Shown here: in pieces, positions 27,127 through 37,415 of the stretch
Position numbering within the stretch: the first letter of the stretch is position 1
Layout of the letters: each line of letters opens with the position of its first letter
From: Microbacteriaceae bacterium PS02068
GTDB taxonomy: Bacteria; Actinomycetota; Actinomycetes; Actinomycetales; Microbacteriaceae
Direction of reading: 5' to 3'
Length of the DNA: 58,448 nt
Assembly: GCA_029959325.1 (NCBI GenBank)
Contig: JASCPF010000014.1
Coordinates: 1-58,448 of the forward strand
Program-made: the position numbers and the translations under genes
The notes under the pieces: generated by a model
Seen by the model: only the letters and a program-made list of their open reading frames with translations
The model's database searches: none
What the model was told of the DNA's origin: nothing

Positions 27127-27155
27127 TGAGACACAGCGCGACACGCTGTGTCTCA
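27127..27155. terminator. perfect 12-bp hairpin between serA and tetR
   Basis: TGAGACACAGCG (27127-27138), loop CGACA, CGCTGTGTCTCA (27144-27155). There is no T run. It lies between convergent genes and may act on both. The rest of 27103-27271 is G+C-rich and holds nothing I recognise. Confidence 0.6.
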
Positions 27156-27271
27156 CCGGGGGTGCGGTGGCTCACCGCCCGCGCGGCAGGCGCACGCCTC
27201 GCGCCCGCGCGGGGGGGAGCCCGCGGCTCGGAGCGAAGTGGATGCGTCGACGGGCGTCCCGTCGATGAAGC

Positions 27272-27817
27272 TCAGTCGCGGGTCGCGCGGCGCACGAGCT
27301 CGATCAGCGCGTCGAGGTCGTGGCCGGCGGGGACGGGCCCCGGCACGCCGCCCACGGCGAGGGCGTTGTTGAAGTAGAGCCCGTCGCTGACGAGCATGAT
27401 CAGCTGCAGTGCCGTCTCGTCCCTGGTCTCGGGACGCAGCGCCTCTTCCCACAGCGTCCGAAGATCGCGCAGCGCGTCCGACGCGGAGGAGTGGCCGTTC
27501 TGGGCGAGCCGCGACAGGGCGATGATGGTGCGATCGAGCGCGCTTCCCGTCATGATCGATGTGCGCATGAATGCCGCGACCGGGCCGTCGGGCGCGGTCT
27601 TGATCTGTTCGATGTCGTCTACGGACAGCACCCGAAGCCGCTCGATGAGTCCGTCGACCAGGGCGTCCTTCGACCTGAAGTGGTACAGCAGGCCGCCTTT
27701 AGAAACGCCCGCGCGGCGCGCCGTGGCATCCATCGTCGCCGCACGCTCGCCGTCTTCGATCAGCAGTCCCTCGAACGCGTCGAGCACGCTGTCGCGGGCG
27801 CGGGGTGGTCTGGCCAT
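27272..27817 (-). CDS. TetR-family repressor of the adjacent efflux gene
   Basis: The 181-residue protein has the TetR DNA-binding unit (DSVLDAFEGLLIEDGERAAT, ATARRAGVSKGGLLYHFRSK) and a helical ligand domain with LRTLWEEALRPETRDE. It is divergent from an MFS drug exporter, and a palindrome lies between the two, which makes it the likely local repressor. Start ATG 27817 is preceded by GGGAG. The TATAGT -10 on the minus strand (27853-27858) lies in the palindrome. Confidence 0.87.
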   Translation of the reverse strand: MARPPRARDSVLDAFEGLLIEDGERAATMDATARRAGVSKGGLLYHFRSKDALVDGLIERLRVLSVDDIEQIKTAPDGPVAAFMRTSIMTGSALDRTIIALSRLAQNGHSSASDALRDLRTLWEEALRPETRDETALQLIMLVSDGLYFNNALAVGGVPGPVPAGHDLDALIELVRRATRD

Positions 27818-27853
27818 GCCTCGATACTCCCATCCGTCGTGGCGCGTCTGATA

Positions 27854-27875
27854 CTATACCGGCTGGACGGTATAG
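27854..27875. promoter_or_regulatory. TetR operator palindrome
   Basis: CTATACCG (27854-27861), six-base centre GCTGGA, CGGTATAG (27868-27875): a perfect 8-bp inverted repeat. It contains the TATAGT -10 box of the repressor gene and A/T-rich -10 candidates for the exporter. Confidence 0.75.
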
Positions 27876-27880
27876 CTAAA

Positions 27881-29473
27881 ATGACACTCACAGAAGAAAT
27901 CACCCTCGCCGAAGCGAACGGCAGGCGGGTCGGCTGGCGCGGCTGGGCGGCGCTCATCGTGCTCATGCTGCCCGTGCTGCTCGTCTCGGTCGACAACACG
28001 GTGCTGAGCTTCGCGCTGCCCGACATCGCGCGCGACCTCGGCCCGACGAGCGCGCAGCAGCTCTGGATCATCGACGCGTACCCGCTCGTCCTGGCGGGTC
28101 TGCTGGTGACGATGGGCACTCTCGGCGACCGGTTCGGCCGGCGCCGCATGCTGATCATCGGCGCGACCGGGTTCGCGCTCGTCTCGGCCTTGGCGGCCTT
28201 CGCGCCCAGCGCGGGGTGGCTCATCGCCGCGCGCGCGGCGATGGGCATCTTCGGCGCGATGCTCATGCCGTCGACGCTGTCGCTGCTGCGCTCGATCTTC
28301 ACCGACCGCGACCAGCGGCGCCTCGCGATCGCGGTGTGGGCGTCGATGTTCTCGGCCGGCGCCGCGCTGGGTCCGATCGTCGGTGGCATCCTGCTCGAGC
28401 ACTTCGCGTGGGGTGCCGTGTTCCTCATGGCCGTGCCGGTGCTGGTGCCGCTGCTGATCTGCGCACCGCTGCTGCTGCCCGAGAGCCGCGACCCGAATCC
28501 CGGTCGGATCGACCCGGCCAGCATCGTGCTCTCGATGGCGACGATGGTGCCGATCGTGTTCGCGATCAAAGAGGCGGCCGTCCACGGCTTCGGGCCGATG
28601 GTGCCGGTGCTCGCCCTCGTGGGCGTGGGCTTCGGTGTGCTCTTCGTGCGCCGTCAGCTGCGCCTCGAGACGCCGATGCTCGACATGCGCCTGTTCTCCC
28701 GCGGCACGTTCACGGGCGCCCTGCTCGTCAACTTGCTGAGCGTCGTCGCGCTCGTCGGCTTCCTCTTCTTCGTCGCGCAGCACCTGCAGCTGATCGTGGG
28801 GCTCTCGCCGATGGATGCCGGGTTCGCGCTCGTTCCCGGCATGGCGGCCATGATCGTGGCGGGGCTCGGCGTCGTGCCGATCGCGAAGCGCATCGACGCG
28901 CGCATCGTCGTGCCGGTCGCGCTCATGTTCTCGGTGGCGGGGTACATCCTCGTCGCGCTGTCGGCGACCGATGCCGATCTCGGGCTGCTGATCGGCGCGT
29001 TCGTGCTGCTCGGCATCGGGATCGGCGCGGCCGAGACGGTCTCGAACGAGCTGATCCTCTCGAGCGCCCCACCCGCGAAGGCGGGGGCCGCGAGCGCCGT
29101 GTCGGAGACGGCCTATGAGCTGGGCGCCGTGCTGGGAACAGCCGTGCTCGGTGGCATCCTGACCTCGCTCTTCCGTACGGGGATGGTGCTGCCGGACGGT
29201 GTGGCCGGAACGGCAGCGGATGCCGCGCGCGAGACCCTTGCCGGCGCGATGAACGTCGCCGACGATCTCGGTGGCGCCGTGGGCGAGCAGCTGCGTCTCG
29301 CTGCGGCTCACGCGTTCGACTCGGGCGTGGTCGTGACGGCGCTCGTCGGTGCCGTGCTTGTCGTCGTGGCGGCCGTCATCGCGGCGACTACGCTGGGAAC
29401 GAGCCCCCGAGCACAATCCCCCCGCAAGGAGAACAATGTCGCGCGTCGTCCGATTGGCACTGATCCCCGGTGA
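27881..29473 (+). CDS. MFS transporter, DHA2 (14-TM) drug exporter type
   Basis: The 530-residue protein has about fourteen hydrophobic segments and DHA2 signatures: [19 protein letters not shown] in TM1, [25 protein letters not shown] between TM2 and TM3, and [19 protein letters not shown] (motif C). Such pumps expel hydrophobic or cationic compounds against protons. ATG 27881 follows the palindrome and has no ribosome site. The 3' end overlaps the start of leuB by 38 bases, so leuB translation begins inside this gene. A frame open to 27320 upstream is a shadow of tetR. Confidence 0.9.
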   Translation: MTLTEEITLAEANGRRVGWRGWAALIVLMLPVLLVSVDNTVLSFALPDIARDLGPTSAQQLWIIDAYPLVLAGLLVTMGTLGDRFGRRRMLIIGATGFALVSALAAFAPSAGWLIAARAAMGIFGAMLMPSTLSLLRSIFTDRDQRRLAIAVWASMFSAGAALGPIVGGILLEHFAWGAVFLMAVPVLVPLLICAPLLLPESRDPNPGRIDPASIVLSMATMVPIVFAIKEAAVHGFGPMVPVLALVGVGFGVLFVRRQLRLETPMLDMRLFSRGTFTGALLVNLLSVVALVGFLFFVAQHLQLIVGLSPMDAGFALVPGMAAMIVAGLGVVPIAKRIDARIVVPVALMFSVAGYILVALSATDADLGLLIGAFVLLGIGIGAAETVSNELILSSAPPAKAGAASAVSETAYELGAVLGTAVLGGILTSLFRTGMVLPDGVAGTAADAARETLAGAMNVADDLGGAVGEQLRLAAAHAFDSGVVVTALVGAVLVVVAAVIAATTLGTSPRAQSPRKENNVARRPIGTDPR

Positions 29474-30488
29474 CGGCATCGGCCCCGAGGTCATCGCCGA
29501 AGCCGAGAAGGTCCTCGATGCGGTGACGCAGGGCTCTGACGTGAGCTTCGAGAAGACCCGGTTCTCGCTGGGCGCCGCGCGCTACCTCGAGACGGGCGAC
29601 ACGCTCACGGACGACGACCTCGCCTCGATCGCCGCGCACGACGCGATCCTGCTCGGCGCCGTCGGCGGCGTCCCCGGAGACCCGCGACTGAAGGATGCCA
29701 ACATCGAGCGCGGTCTGCTGCTGAAGCTGCGCTTCGCGCTCGACCACTACGTGAACCTTCGGCCGTCGAAGCTGTACCCCGGTGCGCCCGGGCCCCTGGC
29801 CGACCCTGGCGAGATCGACTTCGTCGTCGTGCGCGAGGGCACCGAAGGCCCCTACGTCGGCAACGGCGGGTCGATCCGCACCGGCACGCCGCACGAGGTC
29901 GCCAACGAGACGTCGGTGAACACCGCGTACGGCATCGAACGCGTCGTGCGCTACGCATTCGACGCGGCCGAGAAGCGGCGCCGCAAGCTCACCCTCGTGC
30001 ACAAGACCAACGTGCTCGTGCACGCCGGCGGCATGTGGAAGCGGATCGTGGATGCCGTGGCATCCGAGCACCCGGACGTGGCCGTAGACTATCTGCACAT
30101 CGACGCGGCGACGATCTTCCTGGTCACGAACCCGGGCCGCTTCGATGTGATCGTCACCGACAACCTCTTCGGCGACATTCTCACCGACTTGGCCGGCGCC
30201 GTCACCGGAGGCATCGGCCTCGCCGCTTCGGGGAACATCAATCCCGACGGCGCGTTCCCCTCGATGTTCGAGCCCGTGCACGGCTCGGCGCCGGACATCG
30301 CAGGCAAGCAACTGGCCGACCCCACGGCCGCGATCCTGTCCGTCGCTCTGCTGCTCGATCACCTCGGGCTGGGCGATGAGGCACAGCGCGTCACCCGCGC
30401 CGTCGAGAACGACATCGCATCGCGGAGAGACGCCACCCGCTCGACCGCACAGGTCGGCGACGCCATCGTCGCGAATCTCGGGCTGTAG
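29436..30488 (+). CDS. leuB: 3-isopropylmalate dehydrogenase
   Basis: The 350-residue enzyme has [20 protein letters not shown], the Arg-rich substrate loop near [31 protein letters not shown] and the metal-binding [16 protein letters not shown]. It oxidatively decarboxylates 3-isopropylmalate in leucine synthesis. Start ATG 29436 is preceded by AAGGAG, which lies within the MFS gene. Homoisocitrate or tartrate dehydrogenase relatives are possible but less likely beside ilv genes. Confidence 0.93.
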   Translation: MSRVVRLALIPGDGIGPEVIAEAEKVLDAVTQGSDVSFEKTRFSLGAARYLETGDTLTDDDLASIAAHDAILLGAVGGVPGDPRLKDANIERGLLLKLRFALDHYVNLRPSKLYPGAPGPLADPGEIDFVVVREGTEGPYVGNGGSIRTGTPHEVANETSVNTAYGIERVVRYAFDAAEKRRRKLTLVHKTNVLVHAGGMWKRIVDAVASEHPDVAVDYLHIDAATIFLVTNPGRFDVIVTDNLFGDILTDLAGAVTGGIGLAASGNINPDGAFPSMFEPVHGSAPDIAGKQLADPTAAILSVALLLDHLGLGDEAQRVTRAVENDIASRRDATRSTAQVGDAIVANLGL

Positions 30489-30505
30489 ACCGCTGCATGC
30501 GGGCG

Positions 30506-30511
30506 TAGCCT
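30506..30511 (+). promoter_or_regulatory. -10 box of ilvE
   Basis: TAGCCT, predicting a leader of about 26 nt before ATG 30544. Confidence 0.45.
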
Positions 30512-30543
30512 GGATCCGCCACCGCACTGAATCAGGGATGCAC

Positions 30544-31725
30544 ATGAGCCTCACATACGACCCCGACGCCGGTCTCGCTCCGCTCGAGTTCGCCGTCACC
30601 CGGAACCTCGCCGCCAAGTCGCCGCAGGAGCGCGCCGCGCTGCTGGTCGACCCGCAGTTCGGCACGACCTTCACCGACCACATGGTCGACATCTGCTGGT
30701 CGGTGCGCGGCGGCTGGCACCGCCCGCGCGTGCAGCCCTACGGTCCGCTCTCGCTCGACCCGGCCGCCGCCGTGCTGCACTACGGCCAGGAGATCTTCGA
30801 GGGCATCAAGGCCTACCGGCACGCCGACGGCTCGGTGCACACCTTCCGCCCGCGCCAGAACGCGCTGCGCCTGCAGCGCAGCGCCCGCCGGCTCGCGCTG
30901 CCTGAGCTGCCGCTCGAGTACTTCATCGAGTCGCTCAAGGCGCTGATCGCGATCGACGGCGACTGGGTGCCCTCCGGTGACGACCAGAGCCTCTACCTGC
31001 GCCCGTTCATGTTCGCGAAAGAGGCCTTCCTCGGCGTCCGCCCCGCGAACAAAGTGGGGTACTACCTGATCGCCTCGCCCGTCGGCGCCTACTTCAAGGG
31101 CGGGGCGAAGCCCGTCTCGATCTGGCTCAGCGAAGACTATGCGCGCGCCGGCAAGGGCGGAACGGGCGCGGCCAAGACCGGCGGCAACTATGCCGCGAGC
31201 CTGCTGCCGCAGGCCGAAGCCTACGAGCAGGGCTGCGACCAGGTCGTGTTCCTCGATCAGAACCGCAACGTCGAAGAGCTCGGCGGCATGAACATCGTGT
31301 TCGTCTACAAGGACGGGACGATCGTGACGCCGCAGTCCGACTCGATCCTCGAGGGCATCACCCGCGACTCGATCCTGCAGCTCGCCGTGGACCGCGGTCA
31401 CAAGGTCGAGGGTCGGAACATCTCGATCGATGAGTGGCGGCAGGGCGTGGCATCCGGCGACATCGTCGAGGTGTTCGCCTGCGGCACGGCCGCCGTCGTC
31501 GCCCCGATCGGTCTGCTCAAGGGGCACGGCTTCTTCGACGAGCAGCCGCTCGGACCCCTCGCACTCTCGCTGCGCGAGGAGCTCACCGACATCCAGTACG
31601 GCCGCCGCGAGGACAAGCACGACTGGCTCGTTCGGCTGGACGACCCCTCGACAGGCTCGGGGACCGCGACCGGCTCGGGGACCGCGGCCGGCTCGGGGAC
31701 CGCGGCCGGCTCGGGGGCCGCGTGA
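30544..31725 (+). CDS. ilvE: branched-chain amino acid aminotransferase with repeat-derived C-terminal tail
   Basis: The 393-residue class IV aminotransferase has [21 protein letters not shown], a PLP-lysine region [18 protein letters not shown], and [13 protein letters not shown]. It transaminates branched-chain keto acids with glutamate. After the normal end near LVRLDD it has an extra tail of about 25 residues made of four hexapeptides of the type TGSGTA, encoded by four 18-bp repeats. That tail is low-complexity and probably disordered. The next gene starts at the last base of the repeats. I chose ATG 30544 over 30538 because of AGGG spacing. Confidence 0.92.
   Translation: MSLTYDPDAGLAPLEFAVTRNLAAKSPQERAALLVDPQFGTTFTDHMVDICWSVRGGWHRPRVQPYGPLSLDPAAAVLHYGQEIFEGIKAYRHADGSVHTFRPRQNALRLQRSARRLALPELPLEYFIESLKALIAIDGDWVPSGDDQSLYLRPFMFAKEAFLGVRPANKVGYYLIASPVGAYFKGGAKPVSIWLSEDYARAGKGGTGAAKTGGNYAASLLPQAEAYEQGCDQVVFLDQNRNVEELGGMNIVFVYKDGTIVTPQSDSILEGITRDSILQLAVDRGHKVEGRNISIDEWRQGVASGDIVEVFACGTAAVVAPIGLLKGHGFFDEQPLGPLALSLREELTDIQYGRREDKHDWLVRLDDPSTGSGTATGSGTAAGSGTAAGSGAA
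31644..31721 (+). repeat. four 18-bp tandem repeats in the ilvE 3' end
   Basis: Units 31650-31667, 31668-31685, 31686-31703 and 31704-31721 follow GACCGGCTCGGGGACCGC with few changes. The first unit with its flank (31644-31666) is a 23-bp seed found identically at 37856-37878 (inverted) and with one mismatch at 22633-22655. All units are in frame as TGSGTA or AGSGTA. Confidence 0.92.
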
Positions 31726-32489
31726 GGATCGCGCGGTTCAGCCACAACGAGGCGATCCGGTTCGGGATCGTCGACGGCACGGACCTCGTCGTGCTCGCCG
31801 GCGACCCGCTGTTCGCGGGGTTCGAGACCACCGGTGAGCGTGTCCCGCTCGGCGAGGTGGCGCTGCTGGCGCCCGTGATCCCGCGCTCGAAGGTGGTCTG
31901 CGTCGGCAAGAACTATCGCGACCACGCGGCCGAGATGGGCGGTGAGGCACCGGCGGCTCCGCTGCTGTTCCTCAAGCCCAACACGGCGGTGATCGGCCCC
32001 GGCGACGCGATCGTGCGCCCGCCGCAGTCGCAGCGCACCGACTTCGAGGGTGAGCTGGCCGTCGTGATCGGTCGGGTCGCGAAGAACGTGGCCGCAGCGG
32101 ATGCCCTCGACTACGTCTTCGGCTACACGATCGGCAACGACGTGACCGCCCGCGACCTGCAGAAGACCGACGGGCAGTGGGCGCGCGCGAAGGGCTTCGA
32201 CACGTTCTGCCCGCTGGGCCCCGCGGTCGAGACCGAGTTCGACCTCGTCGGCGGTGCGCGCATCGTGACTCGCGTGAACGGCGAGGTGCACCAGGACGGG
32301 CCGATCTCCGACATGGTGCATTCGGTGCCCGAGATCATCGCGTACGCGTCGGCGGCGTTCACGCTGCTGCCGGGCGATGTGATCCTCACCGGAACCCCGG
32401 CGGGCATCGGGCCGTTCGTCGCCGGCGACGCCGTCGAGGTGGAGATCACGGGGCTGGGCATCTTGCGCAATCCCGTTCGCGACGCGTGA
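31722..32489 (+). CDS. fumarylacetoacetate hydrolase family protein
   Basis: The 255-residue protein has the FAH fold signatures [49 protein letters not shown] with metal-binding glutamates, [14 protein letters not shown] and the C-terminal [17 protein letters not shown]. Members cleave C-C bonds in acylpyruvates or decarboxylate oxaloacetate; the size and order fit the YcgM/acylpyruvase group. It starts at GTG 31722, overlapping ilvE by four bases, so changes in the ilvE repeat number would move this start without breaking the frame. Confidence 0.9.
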   Translation: MRIARFSHNEAIRFGIVDGTDLVVLAGDPLFAGFETTGERVPLGEVALLAPVIPRSKVVCVGKNYRDHAAEMGGEAPAAPLLFLKPNTAVIGPGDAIVRPPQSQRTDFEGELAVVIGRVAKNVAAADALDYVFGYTIGNDVTARDLQKTDGQWARAKGFDTFCPLGPAVETEFDLVGGARIVTRVNGEVHQDGPISDMVHSVPEIIAYASAAFTLLPGDVILTGTPAGIGPFVAGDAVEVEITGLGILRNPVRDA

Positions 32490-33739
32490 CGGACGCCGTT
32501 TCGGCGATGGATGCCGAGGCTGTCGCTCGCGTCCAACGGCGAACCGTCACGGTGCTCGCCGCCGGTCAAGTGCTCGGCGGCATCGCGTTCGGCGCCACGG
32601 TCTCGCTGGGGGCGCTGCTCGCCGCCGACCTGTCCGGCAGGGAGGCGCTCTCCGGGCTTGCCACGGCATCCGTCACCCTCGGGGCCTCTGTGTGCGCGAT
32701 TCCGCTCGCACGTCTTGCCGCGCGCCGCGGCCGCCGGGTCGCGCTCACGCTCGGCAACCTGTTGGCGCTCGTCGGCATCGCGATCGTGATCACGGCGGCG
32801 GCGGTGCGCAGCTTCCCGCTGCTGATCGTCGGCGTGGTCCTGATCGGCGCCGGGAACGCCGGCAACCTGCAGTCGCGGTTCGCGGCGACCGATCTCGCCC
32901 CGGCGCAGCGCCGCGCGCGCGATCTCGGCACGGTCGTCTGGGCGACGACTGTGGGCGGCGTCGTCGGACCGCTGTTGCTGGCGCCGGGCGAGGCCTTCGG
33001 CGCCGCGGTCGGGATGCCGCCGCTCACCGGCTCGTATGCGTTCTCGATCGCCGCCCAGGTCGCGGCCTTCGTGCTCTACCTCGTCGCTCTGCGCCCCGAC
33101 CCGCTCGTGCTCGCCCAGCGGCTGGCGGGCAGCGGCGAGGCTCGGCGCGAGCACATCGTCGAGGCCGATCGCCCGCTCGCGGCCCGCTACGCGATGTTCG
33201 CGGTCGCCGGATCGCACGTCGTCATGGCATCTGTCATGGCGATGACTCCGATCCATCTCGCGCATCTCGCTCCCGACCACGTCACGGTCGTCGTCGGCAC
33301 GACGATCGCGCTGCACGTCTTCGGGATGTACGGCCTCTCACCGCTGTTCGGTGTGCTCGCCGACCGGTGGGGGCGCATCGCGACGATCCTGCTCGGTCAG
33401 GCGCTGCTGGCGGCGGCTCTCACGCTCGCCGCGGTCGCGCCCGAGTCGCAGTGGACCGTGCTCGTGGCGCTCTTCCTGCTCGGTGCGGGCTGGAGCGCGG
33501 CGACCGTGTCGGGGTCGGCGCTGCTGACCGAGAGCACACAGGCGGCGCGGCGTCCGCGCCGGCAGGGCCTCAGCGACACGATCATGACGTTCAGCGCGGC
33601 GGTCGGAGCGGTGCTGGCCGGGGTCGTGCTCAGCCAGATCGGCTACGGCGGGCTCGCCGTCGCGGCACTGGTCGTGGTCGCGGCTGTCGTCGTGCTCTCG
33701 CCCTACGCACGAGCGGGTGCGACCCCGCTGGCCGTCTGA
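32486..33739 (+). CDS. MFS transporter
   Basis: The 417-residue membrane protein has about twelve hydrophobic segments, a loop [13 protein letters not shown] between TM2 and TM3, and a second-half loop [14 protein letters not shown], both at conserved MFS positions. A hydrophilic loop with [16 protein letters not shown] joins the two halves. Its substrate is unknown. The GTG start 32486 overlaps the FAH-family gene, so the two probably form a unit with ilvE; ATG 32507 is an alternative start. Confidence 0.85.
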   Translation: MTDAVSAMDAEAVARVQRRTVTVLAAGQVLGGIAFGATVSLGALLAADLSGREALSGLATASVTLGASVCAIPLARLAARRGRRVALTLGNLLALVGIAIVITAAAVRSFPLLIVGVVLIGAGNAGNLQSRFAATDLAPAQRRARDLGTVVWATTVGGVVGPLLLAPGEAFGAAVGMPPLTGSYAFSIAAQVAAFVLYLVALRPDPLVLAQRLAGSGEARREHIVEADRPLAARYAMFAVAGSHVVMASVMAMTPIHLAHLAPDHVTVVVGTTIALHVFGMYGLSPLFGVLADRWGRIATILLGQALLAAALTLAAVAPESQWTVLVALFLLGAGWSAATVSGSALLTESTQAARRPRRQGLSDTIMTFSAAVGAVLAGVVLSQIGYGGLAVAALVVVAAVVVLSPYARAGATPLAV

Positions 33740-33753
33740 GCGATCTTCGCGAT

Positions 33754-34818
33754 TCAGCGATCGAGGGCGCGCGCCGCTCGCTCGACGTCGTCCTCGTCGT
33801 TGAACACGTGGAACGCGACCCGCGCGCGTCCATTGCGGCCTGACGCGACGATCCCGGCCGCGGTCAGCGCCATGAGGTCCTGCCCCGAGGCATCCGGCCA
33901 GGTCACGATCGCGCTCGAGCGCTCGGGCACAGCGAGTCCGAGCCGCGTCCTGAAGTCGTCAGCCAGCCCGACCGCGTGTGCGTACACGTCGTGCATGTCG
34001 ACGGCGGCGAACGCAGCGAGTGCCGGTTCGGCGCCGACGAACGCCTGCCAGGCGGGCGAGACGTCGAAACGACGGGCACAGCCGGCCAGCTCGGCGTCTC
34101 CGCCGTAGCAGGACGCCCAGGGGTCATCGCCCGCGTACCAGCCGGCCTGCACGGGGGAGAGGGTTCGTGCGTAGTCCTCGCGCAGTGCGAGGAACGCCAC
34201 GCCGCGCGGGCAGCACAGCCACTTGTAGGTGTGGCAGAGCAGGGCGTCGACGCGCGCGGCATCCACCGGCATCCAGCCCACGGCCTGCGTCGCATCGCAC
34301 ACCGTTCGCGCGCCGGCACGGTCAGCGGCGGCCACGATCGCCGCGAGGTCGGCGACCTCACCAGACCCGGACTGCACCAGCGAGAACGCGACGACGGCGG
34401 TGTCGGGTGACACGGCGTCGGCCAGGCGATGCAGCGGCGCCTCGCGCACGCGGATGCCACGCCCGGCGTGCACGAACGGCAGGACCAGCGACGAGAACTC
34501 GTGCTCCGGGACGAGCACCTCTGCGCCGTGGGGGAGCGCCGCGGCGAGCATCGACACCTGCACCGAGGTCTGCGACCCGATGGCGATGCGGTCGGGCTCA
34601 ACCCCCACGAGCGTCGCGAAGTGCTCGCGGGATGCCTCGATGGCTCGGCAGTACTCGGCGAGGTCGGGAGCCCCGGACAGGTCGGCGCTGACGGCCGCGC
34701 GCGTGCCCGCAGTCGGCAGCCCCGCCGTGCAGGCGGCGAGGTAGCCGGACGCGTTCGTGAACTGCGCGCGCAGGGTCGAGAGCGAACCGACGGGGGCGAG
34801 CGCGGGCGCGGAGATCAT
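33754..34818 (-). CDS. PLP-dependent class V aminotransferase-like protein
   Basis: The 354-residue protein reads as a class V aminotransferase, kynureninase or cysteine desulfurase-like enzyme: GSQTSVQVSMLAAAL (cofactor phosphate loop), VCDATQAVGWMPVD with the PLP-binding Asp, and the Schiff-base Lys in CHTYKWLCCPRG. It ends with a domain containing VASGRNGRARVAFHVFNDEDD. I cannot assign the substrate. It is divergent from a LysR gene and starts at ATG 34818. A frame open up to 36006 is a shadow of the LysR gene and gltX. Confidence 0.85.
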   Translation of the reverse strand: MISAPALAPVGSLSTLRAQFTNASGYLAACTAGLPTAGTRAAVSADLSGAPDLAEYCRAIEASREHFATLVGVEPDRIAIGSQTSVQVSMLAAALPHGAEVLVPEHEFSSLVLPFVHAGRGIRVREAPLHRLADAVSPDTAVVAFSLVQSGSGEVADLAAIVAAADRAGARTVCDATQAVGWMPVDAARVDALLCHTYKWLCCPRGVAFLALREDYARTLSPVQAGWYAGDDPWASCYGGDAELAGCARRFDVSPAWQAFVGAEPALAAFAAVDMHDVYAHAVGLADDFRTRLGLAVPERSSAIVTWPDASGQDLMALTAAGIVASGRNGRARVAFHVFNDEDDVERAARALDR

Positions 34819-34854
34819 GGAACCAGCCTGACGCTCGCAAACGTATGCGTCTAT

Positions 34855-34890
34855 GGCAGGTGTCAGATCACAGACATGCCGTGGCATTAT
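34855..34890. promoter_or_regulatory. LysR-type binding region and leaderless lysR promoter
   Basis: GGCA (34855-34858) and TGCC (34877-34880) frame an imperfect dyad. CATTAT (34885-34890) lies six bases before ATG 34897. Together they fit a LysR autoregulation site between divergent genes. Confidence 0.45.
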
Positions 34891-34896
34891 GAATGG

Positions 34897-35859
34897 ATGC
34901 CCGAAGAGATCGCCCCCGACCTCGATGTCCAGACGCTCCGCATCGTCCGAGCGATCGCCGACACGGGATCGATCACAGGAGCTGCGGCGGCGCTCGGCTA
35001 CAGCCAGCCCGCGATCAGTCAGCATCTTCGTCGTCTCGAGACGCGGCTCGACGTCGCGATCATCGAGCGGGTCGGGCGCGGCGTGCGCCTGACCGAAGCG
35101 GGGCGGGTGCTCGCGCGTCATGCGCCGGCCGTCGCCCTCGCGGTCGACGCGGCGGCGGAAGAGCTCGCGCAGCTGCGGGGCCTGCGCACCGGCGTCGTGC
35201 GCCTCGTGGCGTTCCCCTCGGCGTCGCCGGTCATCGTGCCGCGCCTGATCGCCGCGCTCTCGGCATCCCACCCCGGCCTGTCGCTCACCTACCTCGAGGC
35301 GGAGCCTCCCGAAGCGGTCGACGCGATCCGCGAGGACCGCGCCGACATCGCGCTCACGTTCAGCTACCCCGGAGACCGCGACGATCCGCATCGCTCGAGT
35401 GCACGCGGCCTCACGGTGCGCGGCGCGGGTCGCGACGACCTCATGCTTGTGCTGCCGGCCGGTCACCCGGGGCATGGGACGGCCGTCGACGCCGCCGACG
35501 TCGGCGAACTCGCCGATGAGACATGGATCGCCGGATGCCCCCGCTGCCGCGGCCACCTGCTGGAGCTCTGTGGTCGCGCCGGCTTCGTGCCGCGGATCGG
35601 CTACGAGACCGACAACTACGTCGCCGTCGAGGGGCTCGTCGCGCAGGGCATCGGCGTCGCCACGCTGCCGCGCATGGCGCTCGATTCGTTCCCGATGCTG
35701 CCGGGCATCGTCACCGTGCCGCTGCCGTCCGCCGAGGCGCGCCGGCTGCACGTGGTCACGGCTCAGGGCGCCGAGCGGGTGCCGTCGATCGCCGCCGCGC
35801 TGACGACGCTCGACGGGGTGTTGACCCGCGAGACCCCGGCCGGCCGCGGCAGAGCCTGA
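34897..35859 (+). CDS. LysR-family transcriptional regulator
   Basis: The 320-residue protein has the LysR helix-turn-helix ([58 protein letters not shown]) and a periplasmic-binding-like co-inducer domain with [19 protein letters not shown] and a Cys-containing [18 protein letters not shown]. It is divergent from the PLP enzyme gene, its likely target. Start ATG 34897 is six bases after CATTAT, so it is probably leaderless; ATG 34876 in frame is an alternative. Confidence 0.9.
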   Translation: MPEEIAPDLDVQTLRIVRAIADTGSITGAAAALGYSQPAISQHLRRLETRLDVAIIERVGRGVRLTEAGRVLARHAPAVALAVDAAAEELAQLRGLRTGVVRLVAFPSASPVIVPRLIAALSASHPGLSLTYLEAEPPEAVDAIREDRADIALTFSYPGDRDDPHRSSARGLTVRGAGRDDLMLVLPAGHPGHGTAVDAADVGELADETWIAGCPRCRGHLLELCGRAGFVPRIGYETDNYVAVEGLVAQGIGVATLPRMALDSFPMLPGIVTVPLPSAEARRLHVVTAQGAERVPSIAAALTTLDGVLTRETPAGRGRA

Positions 35860-35886
35860 CCGCCGGGGACGGACGCCGCCGCGAAC

Positions 35887-35892
35887 TAGACT
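35887..35892 (+). promoter_or_regulatory. -10 box of leaderless gltX
   Basis: TAGACT, seven bases before ATG 35900. No Shine-Dalgarno present. Confidence 0.5.
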
Positions 35893-35899
35893 GGACGGG

Positions 35900-37414
35900 A
35901 TGTCTTCAGCGATCGATCCCCGAACCACCACCGCCTCCGGAGCCGACGTCCGCGTGCGGTTCTGCCCCTCGCCGACGGGACTGCCGCACGTCGGCATGAT
36001 CCGCACGGCGCTCTACAACTGGGCCTACGCGCGGCACACCGGGGGCAAGCTGATCTTCCGCGTGGAAGACACCGACGCGGCCCGCGACAGCGAAGAGAGC
36101 TACCGGCAGCTGATCGACGCTCTGACCTGGCTCGAGATCGACTGGGACGAGGGCGTCGAAAAGGGCGGGCCGCACGCCCCCTACCGGCAGTCGCAGCGCC
36201 GCGAGATCTACGCCGAGGTGCTCGAGAAGCTCGTGGCATCCGGCGCCGTCTATGAGTCGTACTCGACCGCTGAAGAGATCGATGCCCGAAACGAGGCCGC
36301 CGGGCGGGCGAAGCAACTCGGCTACGACAACTTCGACCGCGAGCTCACGGACGAGCAGAAGAGCGCCTTCCGCGCCGAGGGTCGCGAGCCCGCGCACCGC
36401 CTGCGCGTGCCCGACCACGACCTGACCTACGTGGATCTCATCCGCGGAGAGGTGACGTTCCCGGCGGGCTCGTTCCCCGACTTCGTCGTTGTGCGCGCGG
36501 GCGGGCAGGCGCTCTACACCTTCACGAATCCCGTGGACGATGCGCTGATGGGGATCACCCACGTCATCCGCGGGGAAGACCTCATGCCGTCGACGGCGCG
36601 TCAGCTCGCGCTGTACGCGGCCCTGAACGACGCCGGCGTCACCGACTTCGTGCCGCGCTTCGGTCACATGCCGCTCGTGCTCGGCGAGACGGGCAACAAG
36701 AAGCTCTCCAAGCGTGACCCGCAGGCCGACCTCTTCCTGCTGCGCGACAAGGGGTTCATCCACGAGGGGCTGCTCAACTACCTCTCGCTGCTGGGCTGGT
36801 CGATCGCCGCCGACCGCGATGTGTTCTCGCGCGACGAGCTCGTCGCCGCGTTCGACATCGCCGACGTGAACCCGAACCCCGCGCGGTTCGATCAGAAGAA
36901 GGCCGAGTCGATCAACGGCGACCACATCCGTCTGCTGGATGCCGAGGACTTCGCCGCGCGCCTCGTGCCCTACCTTGCCGCCGAGGGCCTCGTCGCCGAG
37001 CCGCCCACGCCTGCGCAGCAGGAGACCCTGGATGCTGCGGCGCCGCTCGTTCAGGAGCGCATGCAGCTGCTCGGCGAGGCGCCCGGCCTGCTCGGCTTCC
37101 TGTTCCGCGACGAGGTCGCCTACGACGACGACGCGCTCGGCGGCCTGCCCGCCAACGCGGGCGAGGTGCTCGTGGCATCCGTCGGCGCCCTCGAACTCGT
37201 GCCGGAGCAGGGCTTCACGGCCGCGGCGGTGCAAGAGGCCCTCGCGAGCGCGCTCATCGATGGACTGGGTCTCAAGCCGCGCGTCGCGTACGGACCGCTG
37301 CGCGTCGCGGTGAGCGGCCGCCGCATCTCGCCGCCGCTGTTCGAGTCGATGGAGCTGCTCGGCAAGGCGGAGTCGATCCGCCGGCTCGACGCGCTCGTGC
37401 AGCGCGTCGGCTGA
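35900..37414 (+). CDS. gltX: glutamyl-tRNA synthetase
   Basis: The 504-residue class I synthetase has [20 protein letters not shown], where HVGM (residues 30-33) stands for [49 protein letters not shown] as the KMSKS loop, and an all-helical anticodon domain. It charges tRNA-Glu and, in actinobacteria, also tRNA-Gln before amidation. The HVGM and KLSKR variants are common in actinobacterial GltX. It converges on the next gene with one base between stops. Confidence 0.96.
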   Translation: MSSAIDPRTTTASGADVRVRFCPSPTGLPHVGMIRTALYNWAYARHTGGKLIFRVEDTDAARDSEESYRQLIDALTWLEIDWDEGVEKGGPHAPYRQSQRREIYAEVLEKLVASGAVYESYSTAEEIDARNEAAGRAKQLGYDNFDRELTDEQKSAFRAEGREPAHRLRVPDHDLTYVDLIRGEVTFPAGSFPDFVVVRAGGQALYTFTNPVDDALMGITHVIRGEDLMPSTARQLALYAALNDAGVTDFVPRFGHMPLVLGETGNKKLSKRDPQADLFLLRDKGFIHEGLLNYLSLLGWSIAADRDVFSRDELVAAFDIADVNPNPARFDQKKAESINGDHIRLLDAEDFAARLVPYLAAEGLVAEPPTPAQQETLDAAAPLVQERMQLLGEAPGLLGFLFRDEVAYDDDALGGLPANAGEVLVASVGALELVPEQGFTAAAVQEALASALIDGLGLKPRVAYGPLRVAVSGRRISPPLFESMELLGKAESIRRLDALVQRVG

Positions 37415-37415
37415 G

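Noticed and set aside
27320..27880. Extension of the DHA2-type exporter upstream over tetR
   Set aside because: It runs through the tetR gene and the operator. The MFS protein begins normally at 27881.
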